Shown one piece after another: positions 1-5,027 of a DNA stretch of 5,027 nucleotides. Source of the stretch: Gammaproteobacteria bacterium. GTDB lineage: Bacteria; Pseudomonadota; Gammaproteobacteria; Steroidobacterales; Steroidobacteraceae. The position numbers and the translations under genes are program-made. How positions within the stretch are numbered: position 1 is the stretch's first letter; each line of letters starts with the position of its first letter. The stretch covers positions 1 to 5,027 of the forward strand of contig PMNQ01000215.1 of assembly GCA_003162555.1 (NCBI GenBank). The letters run 5' to 3'. The notes beneath the pieces are model-generated. The model was not told where the DNA came from, made no database searches, and worked only from the letters and a program-made list of their open reading frames with translations.

Positions 1-356
<356 letters not shown>

Positions 357-374
357 GTCACCCGCCGACATCCG

Positions 375-740
375 TCACTGCAGATCCACCTGCTTGTTGA
401 ACTGCACCAGGATCGAGACGTTGCCGAACAGCGGCGCCACGTCCTCGTAATTGGCCACCGCCACCCAGTGATCGCCCTCGCGATGCACGTCGATGTCCTT
501 GGAGCTGGGATGATCGACGTACTCGACGTCGAAGCGCTTTTCCAGCGAGCGCCGCACCGTCTCCGGATTGATCTGGGTGTCGTCCTTCGACTCCGTGGCC
601 TGCTGTTTCAGAGCTTCCACGACGCGGTAATAGTTGATGTACACAGGCGCCAGGCGGATGCCGGCATAAACGAGCACGCCAACCGGCGCCAGCAGTATCA
701 CCCAACCGATCAGGGTCACACCGCGCTGAGACTTACGCAT
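375..740 (-). CDS. DUF4845 family single-pass membrane protein
   Basis: This is a 121-residue protein of the DUF4845 family, commonly found between lepB and rnc in gammaproteobacteria. Its function is unknown to me. A short basic N-terminus (MRKSQRG) is followed by one hydrophobic segment at about residues 8-29, then a soluble domain of about 90 residues. The expected topology is cytoplasmic N-terminus and periplasmic C-terminus. The sequence RGVTLIGW at the start of the hydrophobic segment resembles the processing site of type IV pilins and pseudopilins, but the usual Glu at mature position 5 is replaced by Gly. The start is well supported: AAGGAG lies 8 nt before the ATG, and lepB ends 21 nt upstream. 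The gene ends 18 nt before the rnc ATG at 356, in the same reading frame. Family assignment rests on neighbourhood and on the basic N-terminus, single membrane segment and small domain. Confidence 0.85.
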   Translation of the reverse strand: MRKSQRGVTLIGWVILLAPVGVLVYAGIRLAPVYINYYRVVEALKQQATESKDDTQINPETVRRSLEKRFDVEYVDHPSSKDIDVHREGDHWVAVANYEDVAPLFGNVSILVQFNKQVDLQ

Positions 741-748
741 GGGTCGCT

Positions 749-754
749 CTCCTT
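749..754 (-). promoter_or_regulatory. Shine-Dalgarno site of the DUF4845 gene
   Basis: AAGGAG on the minus strand is separated by 8 nt from the ATG at 740. It lies in the 21-nt gap after the lepB stop and fixes the start of the DUF4845 gene. Confidence 0.8.
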
Positions 755-761
755 GTTCCCA

Positions 762-1850
762 TTACTCTATACGCTTGCCAAAACGATGCCAGTCGGGCCA
801 GCCGGAGCGGCCCAGGGGCAGATTCAGCCAGATTCTGGACGCCCTGCCAACCAGGTGGTCCTCAGGCACGAAACCCCACACCCGCCCGTCCGAGCTGTTG
901 TCGCGATTGTCGCCGATCATCAGGTATTGCCCGGGCGGCACGACGCGATCGTAGTCGGTATCATTGGCGTCCCGCTCGGGTTCGCCGCTGTCTTCCACAC
1001 ACATATAGCTGTGGTCCATATCCCGCCGGCAACTGGGGGACTTTTCCGCAAACAGTCCCCCGCTGGTGCGGCAGGACAGCACCTGGTGGCTGTGCGTGCC
1101 GAGCAGCTCCTGTCCGAGGCGCATGTTCTGGTAGCAACCGTCGTTGTACCGGCCCTGCTCGTTCAGCGGCACCGGCACACCGTTGATGATGAGCTGGTCA
1201 TTGCGTACGCGCACCGTGTCGCCCGGCAGGCCGACCACACGCTTGATGAAATTGACCTCCGGATGCGGCGGGTAGCGGAACACCACGACTTCGCCGCGCT
1301 GCGGCTCGCCGATGTCCAGGAACTTGCGGTTCAGCACCGGCACCCGCAGCCCGTATGCGAACTTGTTCACGACCAGGAAGTCACCCTGTTCGAGCGTCGG
1401 CATCATCGAATCGGACGGGATGCGGAACGGCTCGAAGATGAAACCGCGTAGCACCAGCACCAGCGCCGCGACCGGCAGGAAGCTGCGCGCGTAGTCGACT
1501 GTCACGGGCAGCGGCATGACCAGGTCGCTGGCGTTGGCGCGCTGCGCGGCCCGCACCCTGGCGGGCGCCAGCAGCAAGCGGTCGACGATCCATATCAGGC
1601 CCGAGACCAGCAGCACCAGCACCAGCACCAGGCTGAAGTCGAGCTGCTCGGACATCACGACGCGCAGGATCGAGCCGATGACGACTACCGGCATCGCCAG
1701 GTAGGCGGCACGCGCCCACGCCGGATCTTCGACCTGCCCCGGGGGCGCGGCCAGGCGGCGGCGCGGCCGGAGGATCCAGTCATCGAGTATCGCCAGCAGC
1801 GACACCGGTATGGCCAGCCACGCGAGCACGGTCGATATCTGCAACAGCAT
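762..1850 (-). CDS. lepB: Signal peptidase I (long form with extra N-terminal membrane region)
   Basis: Signal peptidase I is the inner-membrane serine protease (Ser/Lys dyad) that removes signal peptides from exported proteins on the periplasmic side. The 362-residue protein has all the family boxes. Ser148 lies in IPSDSMMPT (nucleophile), Lys203 in FIKRVVGLPGD (general base), and GDNRDNSSDGRVWGF spans 313-327, with Ser319 and Asp321 matching E. coli Ser278 and Asp280. Hydrophobic segments lie at about 2-22, 48-65, 72-94 and 123-138. Four cysteines (239, 260, 274, 284) fall in the variable region between boxes. Residues 71-100 match the usual first membrane segment of E. coli LepB, so residues 1-65 are an extension. 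The start at 1850 is favoured by AAGGA 7 nt upstream and by a gap of only 18 nt after lepA. Met66 (ATG at 1655) would give a more typical 297 residues but has no visible ribosome-binding site. Confidence 0.97.
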   Translation of the reverse strand: MLLQISTVLAWLAIPVSLLAILDDWILRPRRRLAAPPGQVEDPAWARAAYLAMPVVVIGSILRVVMSEQLDFSLVLVLVLLVSGLIWIVDRLLLAPARVRAAQRANASDLVMPLPVTVDYARSFLPVAALVLVLRGFIFEPFRIPSDSMMPTLEQGDFLVVNKFAYGLRVPVLNRKFLDIGEPQRGEVVVFRYPPHPEVNFIKRVVGLPGDTVRVRNDQLIINGVPVPLNEQGRYNDGCYQNMRLGQELLGTHSHQVLSCRTSGGLFAEKSPSCRRDMDHSYMCVEDSGEPERDANDTDYDRVVPPGQYLMIGDNRDNSSDGRVWGFVPEDHLVGRASRIWLNLPLGRSGWPDWHRFGKRIE

Positions 1851-1857
1851 GCGCGGA

Positions 1858-1862
1858 TCCTT
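1858..1862 (-). promoter_or_regulatory. Shine-Dalgarno site of lepB
   Basis: AAGGA (within AGAAGGAT) lies 7 nt before the ATG at 1850, in the 18-nt gap after the lepA stop. It decides in favour of the long form of LepB over an internal start at 1655, where no such motif is seen. Confidence 0.75.
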
Positions 1863-1868
1863 CTGCGG

Positions 1869-3662
1869 TTACTTGCGGCCGACCTGCAGCACTGCCAGGA
1901 AGGCTTCCTGTGGAATTTCCACCGAACCCACCTGCTTCATGCGCTTCTTGCCGGCCTTCTGTTTCTCGAGCAGTTTACGCTTGCGGGACAGGTCGCCGCC
2001 GTAGCACTTGGCGAGCACGTTCTTGCGCAGCGCTTTTACCGTGGCGCGTGCGATCACGTGCGTGCCGATGGCCGCCTGCACCGCGACCTCGAACATCTGC
2101 CGCGGGATCAGCTCCTGCATCTTGTCGACCAGTTCGCGGCCGCGATGGTAGGAATTGTCCCGGTGCACGATCAGCGCCAGCGCGTCGACCTTGTCGCCGT
2201 TGATGAGCACGTCGAGCTTCACCAGCGGCGCGGCCTGGAAATGGCTGAATTCATAGTCGAACGAGGCGTAGCCGCGGCTCGCCGATTTCAGCCGGTCGAA
2301 GAAATCGAGCACCACCTCGGCCAGCGGCAGCTGGTACTGGAGCGAGACCTGCGTGCCGAGGAACTGCATCTTCTTCTGCACGCCGCGCTTCTCGCTGCAC
2401 AGCTTGAGCACCGCGCCGACGTAGTCGGGTGGCACCAGGATGTTGGCCGTGATGATCGGCTCGCGGATCTCCTCGACCTTGTCGGGCGAGGGCAGTTTTC
2501 CGGGGCTGTCGATGTGCAGCACCTGGCCGTCCGTGCAGGCGATTTCGTAGATGACCGTCGGCGCGCTGGTGATCAGGTCGAGCTGATACTCGCGCTCGAG
2601 CCGTTCCTGCACGATGTCCATATGCAGGAGCCCGAGGAAGCCGCAACGGAAACCAAAGCCCAGCGCGGTCGATACTTCCGGCTCGTAGTGCAGTGCCGAA
2701 TCATTGAGCTTCAGCTTGGCGAGCGCGTCGCGAAAACTTTCGTAGTCTTCCGAATTGATCGGGAACACGCCGGCGAACACGCGCGGCTGCACCTGCTTGA
2801 AACCCGGCAACGGCGCCGCTGCCGGCCGGTTTTCCGCGGTGATCGTGTCGCCGACCGGCGCACCGTCGATCTCCCTGATGCCAGCTACGACGAAACCTAC
2901 TTCGCCGGCGCCGAGTTCCCGCGTGGCCACCGATTTGGGCGTGAACCGCCCGAGCTTGTCGATCTGGTGACTGCGCCCGGTCGACATGACGCGCATCTTC
3001 TCGCCCGTGCGCAGCACACCGTTCATGACGCGCACCAGCGAGACCACGCCGACGTAGTTATCGAACCAGGAATCGATGATGAGCGCCTGCAGCGGCGCGT
3101 CCGGATCACCCTTGGGCGGCGGGATCCGCAGCACGATCTGCTCGAGCAGTTCCGCGACGCCCTCACCGGTCTTGGCGCTCACCAACGCGGCATCGTGTGC
3201 CTCGATGCCGATGATCTCCTCGATTTCCTTGCGCACGCGCTCGGCATCGGCGGCCGGCAGGTCGATCTTGTTGATCACCGGCAGCACCGTCAGCCCCAGC
3301 TCCACCGCCGTGTGGCAGTTGGCGACGCTCTGTGCCTCGACGCCCTGCGAGGCATCTACCACCAGCAGCGCACCATCGCAGGCCGCCAGGCTCCGTGACA
3401 CCTCGTAGGAGAAGTCGACGTGCCCGGGCGTGTCGATCAGGTTGAACTGGTAATTTTCGCCGTCGTGCGCCGTGTAGTGCAGCGTGACGCTCTGCGCCTT
3501 GATGGTGATGCCGCGCTCGCGCTCCAGATCCATGGAATCGAGCACCTGCGCCTGCATCTCGCGCTCCTCGAGCCCGCCACAGAGCTGGATCAGCCGGTCG
3601 GCGAGCGTCGATTTACCATGGTCTACATGCGCGATGATCGAGAAATTACGTATGCGTTGCAT
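1869..3662 (-). CDS. lepA: Translation factor LepA (EF4), ribosome-associated GTPase
   Basis: LepA is a ribosome-binding GTPase related to EF-G. Back-translocation and a role in 30S assembly or initiation have both been proposed for it. The protein is 597 residues, against 599 in E. coli. The GTPase motifs are in order: AHVDHGKST at 11-19 (P loop), RGIT at 50-53, DTPGH at 77-81, NKID at 131-134 and SAKTG at 162-166. The LepA-specific C-terminal domain follows, with [19 protein letters not shown] near the end. The open frame extends upstream to 3785, but those 41 codons overlap the glutaredoxin-like gene and do not look like LepA. ATG at 3662 gives [19 protein letters not shown], aligning with the E. 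coli start. Its ribosome-binding site is weak (GGAT, 9 nt upstream), and an in-frame TTG lies directly before the ATG. It is separated from its upstream neighbour by 58 nt, the largest gap here, and followed by lepB after 18 nt. Confidence 0.98.
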   Translation of the reverse strand: MQRIRNFSIIAHVDHGKSTLADRLIQLCGGLEEREMQAQVLDSMDLERERGITIKAQSVTLHYTAHDGENYQFNLIDTPGHVDFSYEVSRSLAACDGALLVVDASQGVEAQSVANCHTAVELGLTVLPVINKIDLPAADAERVRKEIEEIIGIEAHDAALVSAKTGEGVAELLEQIVLRIPPPKGDPDAPLQALIIDSWFDNYVGVVSLVRVMNGVLRTGEKMRVMSTGRSHQIDKLGRFTPKSVATRELGAGEVGFVVAGIREIDGAPVGDTITAENRPAAAPLPGFKQVQPRVFAGVFPINSEDYESFRDALAKLKLNDSALHYEPEVSTALGFGFRCGFLGLLHMDIVQERLEREYQLDLITSAPTVIYEIACTDGQVLHIDSPGKLPSPDKVEEIREPIITANILVPPDYVGAVLKLCSEKRGVQKKMQFLGTQVSLQYQLPLAEVVLDFFDRLKSASRGYASFDYEFSHFQAAPLVKLDVLINGDKVDALALIVHRDNSYHRGRELVDKMQELIPRQMFEVAVQAAIGTHVIARATVKALRKNVLAKCYGGDLSRKRKLLEKQKAGKKRMKQVGSVEIPQEAFLAVLQVGRK

Positions 3663-3713
3663 CAAGTGGGGATCCGCTGCCGGCAGGGCGCACAGGCCCT
3701 TACGGCCCGGAGC
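3663..3713 (-). other. Short GC-rich leader of lepA with small inverted repeats
   Basis: This is the stretch between the expected transcription start of the candidate promoter and the lepA ATG. It contains a 5-bp inverted repeat with a 6-nt loop (AGGGC...GCCCT, 3685-3700), a 10-bp palindrome CTGCCGGCAG (3677-3686) that overlaps it by two bases, and a competing GGCC/GGCC pair (3695-3698 with 3704-3707). No T tract follows, so it is not an intrinsic terminator. Stems this short are common in GC-rich DNA, and a regulatory role is speculative. Confidence 0.2.
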
Positions 3714-3719
3714 GCGCGG

Positions 3720-3748
3720 ATTATAGCCGCAAAAGCCGCAGCAATTCC
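3720..3748 (-). promoter_or_regulatory. Candidate promoter for lepA-lepB-DUF4845-rnc
   Basis: On the minus strand a perfect TATAAT (3725 to 3720) overlaps the TAA stop of the glutaredoxin-like gene, 57 nt before the lepA ATG. Exactly 16 nt upstream lies GGAATTG (3748 to 3742). Read as a housekeeping promoter, the -10 is ideal but no TTGACA-like -35 is present. Read as a sigma-E promoter (family pattern GGAACTT, about 16 nt, TCTRA), GGAATTG matches 5 of 7 and TATAA 4 of 5. However, the C of the AAC core and the C of the -10 TC, which are strongly conserved in E. coli, are both missing. A transcription start near 3713 is expected. The site falls inside coding sequence, so chance is possible. 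Confidence 0.35.
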
Positions 3749-4011
3749 GGGGTGTCGAGCCTTCCTCCGCACACCAGTGCGCCATCCAGCAGCAACACCG
3801 GGAGCTTCAGTCCCCAGCGCTGCTGCAGCGCTGCGTCGGCATCCACATCGACGAGCTGCACCTCCGGCAAGGCCGGCACGCGCGAGCGCAACGCGGTCAG
3901 TTCGAGCAGCAGTTCCTCGCACAGGCCGCAATCGCGCCGCGTCAGCAGTGACAGGCGCGCCTCGGCTGCCGGCCGCAGCTCAGCGGCTGGCCGCGGCCCA
4001 GCGGTGCTCAA
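3721..4011 (-). CDS. Glutaredoxin-like / DUF836-type thioredoxin-fold protein, TTG start
   Basis: This is a 96-residue protein with a small thioredoxin fold. A strand (about residues 19-24, LSLLTRR) leads into the redox motif Cys28-Gly-Leu-Cys31, followed by a helix, then VQLVDVDAD (51-59) and the cis-proline loop [10 protein letters not shown] (Pro71). A third cysteine is at 81. The pattern fits the glutaredoxin 2-like DUF836 family. Such proteins probably exchange dithiols with a cytoplasmic partner, but the substrate is unknown. There is no signal peptide. The first 18 residues are rich in Ala, Pro and Arg and precede the fold. The start is TTG at 4011, overlapping the rseB stop as TTGA, and no ATG or GTG occurs in frame before the CxxC motif. 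This suggests translation coupled to rseB. Its stop codon lies within a TATAAT that may serve lepA. The fold is well supported; the exact start and role are less certain. Confidence 0.85.
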   Translation of the reverse strand: MSTAGPRPAAELRPAAEARLSLLTRRDCGLCEELLLELTALRSRVPALPEVQLVDVDADAALQQRWGLKLPVLLLDGALVCGGRLDTPELLRLLRL

Positions 4012-5027
4012 CGATGGCCGCCGGCACCCGAGCGCGCGGCCGGGGCAAAGCCTGGTCGAAGCGATCCAGCGATGGCGCGTACGGTAGCCGGCGGCACCTC
4101 GCCGATGGCCGTGACGCGATGGCCATCGACCTCGGTGGACACCGCGGACGAGGAACCAAGCTGCGTCACCGTCGGCGGACTGGAATCTCGCCGCCCATTG
4201 GCCGGGAGGCGCGACTGTGGTTCGACAAACACCGACACCGATGCCAGGCCATCGCTGAATACCAGGTGCGTCACCGCATGCGGGTTGTCGCCCATCAGGC
4301 GCGTGGAATTGGCCACCAGCCGGAATCCGGGCGGCAGGTCGGCGACGTCCCAGGTGGTATCGGCCGCGGGCTGCGGCGCGGCCGCAGTGGCGGCCCCGCG
4401 GCGCAGCTGCCGGTAATCGCGCACCGAAAACGCCGGCTGCAGCGCGCCATCAGCAACACGCGTGGGGAGTGACAGATCGGTGAACACGACCTGCTCGACG
4501 ACGCGGCCAGCCGCCGTGTGCAGTTGCGTCTTCAGCGGCATCGCGCTCGACTCGTCGATCCACACGCGATAGCCGTAGCGTAGGTCATCCTGCGGCTCGA
4601 CCAGCAGTACGCGCGCAACGCGGCCGCTGATGCGCGTCGGCGCCTCTTCGCTCAGGCGATACATCTGGCCCGCGGCGCTGTCCAGACCCTGCAGGCCCGT
4701 GAGCAGTAGCCCCGCGTTCGGATCGCTCTCGACCAGCACCACGTGCTGGTCCGGAAAATAAGCGCGCAGTTCGCCATCGCGCCGGATGACCTCGCGCCCC
4801 GATCCGTCGAGGGACACGAGCCGCTCGGCGAAACCGCCGCCCTCGCCCCGATGGATGATGTGCAGCGTCTCGCTCGCGCCGTCGTGCTCGTGCACGAAAG
4901 TGCCCTGGTAATTGCGGGTTGCCAGCGCATGCTCCATGCGCTCGAGCAGGCCACGGGCGTCGTCGGCCGCAGCAGCAGCGGCGAAGCCGGCGGCCAGCGC
5001 CAGCGCGAACCGGGCTGTGACCCGGCT
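4008..5027 (-). CDS. rseB: RseB/MucB, periplasmic sigma-E regulatory protein (start beyond right edge)
   Basis: RseB (MucB in Pseudomonas) is a periplasmic protein that binds the anti-sigma factor RseA and shields it from DegS until envelope stress signals arrive. Visible are 339 residues. The first 21 or so are the end of a signal peptide: a hydrophobic Ala/Leu/Phe stretch, then six alanines, with likely cleavage before Asp22-Asp23. The larger LolA-like domain follows, beginning with a helix and NYQGTFVHEHDG (visible residues 39-50). An Ala/Pro-rich linker lies at about 209-225, and the smaller C-terminal domain carries LPPGFRL, HLVFSDGLASVSVFVEP and a VDGHRVTAIGEVPPATV block. A polar Ser/Pro-rich stretch of about 20 residues after VFVEP looks longer than I expect for the family. 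An internal ATG at 4937 is not the real start, because the signal peptide continues in frame to the window edge. Only a few N-terminal residues should be missing. The stop overlaps the next gene by 4 nt. Confidence 0.93.
   Translation of the reverse strand, partial: SRVTARFALALAAGFAAAAAADDARGLLERMEHALATRNYQGTFVHEHDGASETLHIIHRGEGGGFAERLVSLDGSGREVIRRDGELRAYFPDQHVVLVESDPNAGLLLTGLQGLDSAAGQMYRLSEEAPTRISGRVARVLLVEPQDDLRYGYRVWIDESSAMPLKTQLHTAAGRVVEQVVFTDLSLPTRVADGALQPAFSVRDYRQLRRGAATAAAPQPAADTTWDVADLPPGFRLVANSTRLMGDNPHAVTHLVFSDGLASVSVFVEPQSRLPANGRRDSSPPTVTQLGSSSAVSTEVDGHRVTAIGEVPPATVRAIAGSLRPGFAPAARSGAGGHR

Noticed and set aside
2058..3398. A 446-codon open frame on the plus strand opposite lepA
   Set aside because: It lies wholly antisense to lepA, which is identified along its full length by GTPase and C-terminal motifs. 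The frame is open because of GC bias.
3677..3700. Inverted repeats before lepA as a transcription terminator after the glutaredoxin-like gene
   Set aside because: The stems are only about 5 bp and no T run follows on the minus strand, so an intrinsic terminator is not supported.
3663..3785. N-terminal extension of LepA from an ATG at 3785
   Set aside because: The 41 added residues overlap the glutaredoxin-like coding sequence in another frame and do not resemble LepA. ATG at 3662 aligns with the E. coli start. The cysteines in the extension are a frame artefact.
4104..4131. Repeated GATGGCC and the palindrome GATGGCCATC in rseB
   Set aside because: It lies inside the conserved VDGHRVTAIGEV coding block and is explained by the codons. 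There is nothing to suggest an operator or mobile-element end.
3420..4472. A 350-codon plus-strand open frame across lepA, the glutaredoxin-like gene and rseB
   Set aside because: It is antisense to three conserved genes, has low-complexity Arg/Ala-rich sequence and no recognisable domain.
4008..4937. RseB starting at the ATG at 4937 as a complete 309-residue gene
   Set aside because: The frame continues upstream to the window edge through a clear signal peptide end (six Ala then Asp-Asp), which a periplasmic protein needs. The gene is therefore partial, not complete at 4937.

Overview
The window looks like GC-rich proteobacterial DNA, most likely from a gammaproteobacterium. The reasons are the gene set and its order (rseB/mucB, then lepA, lepB, a DUF4845 gene and rnc) and the strongly G/C-biased codon use. 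RseB/MucB and DUF4845 proteins are characteristic of Gammaproteobacteria and their relatives. The genus cannot be read from the sequence. A lineage outside the enteric bacteria is suggested by the MucB-like RseB, by the four-cysteine LepB, and by a glutaredoxin-like gene sitting between rseB and lepA.

Every gene is on the minus strand, so transcription runs from right to left. In that order the window holds: rseB (5027 to 4008, start just beyond the right edge); a small thioredoxin/glutaredoxin-fold gene (4011 to 3721) that overlaps rseB by 4 nt and starts with TTG; lepA (3662 to 1869); lepB (1850 to 762); a DUF4845 membrane protein (740 to 375); and the first half of rnc (356 or 371 down to 1, cut by the left edge). 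Gaps are 58 nt before lepA and about 20 nt elsewhere, so this looks like one operon or two overlapping transcription units. No stretch longer than 60 nt lacks a gene. There is no tRNA, rRNA, mobile element or CRISPR array.

The locus joins three jobs. RseB guards the anti-sigma factor RseA and so controls the sigma-E envelope-stress response. LepB removes signal peptides from exported proteins at the inner membrane, and LepA is a GTPase that acts on ribosomes. RNase III processes rRNA and other double-stranded RNA. By the usual order in such genomes, rseA and rpoE would lie beyond the right edge, and era and recO beyond the left.

I see no undescribed system here: this is a conserved housekeeping and stress operon. 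The points worth a second look are the following. LepB carries about 65 extra N-terminal residues that resemble a second copy of its own first membrane segment. A TATAAT box preceded by a GGAA-type -35 element at sigma-E spacing lies at the end of the glutaredoxin gene, just before lepA. No DegP/MucD or RseC gene lies between rseB and lepA. The DUF4845 protein has an N-terminus resembling a type IV pilin.
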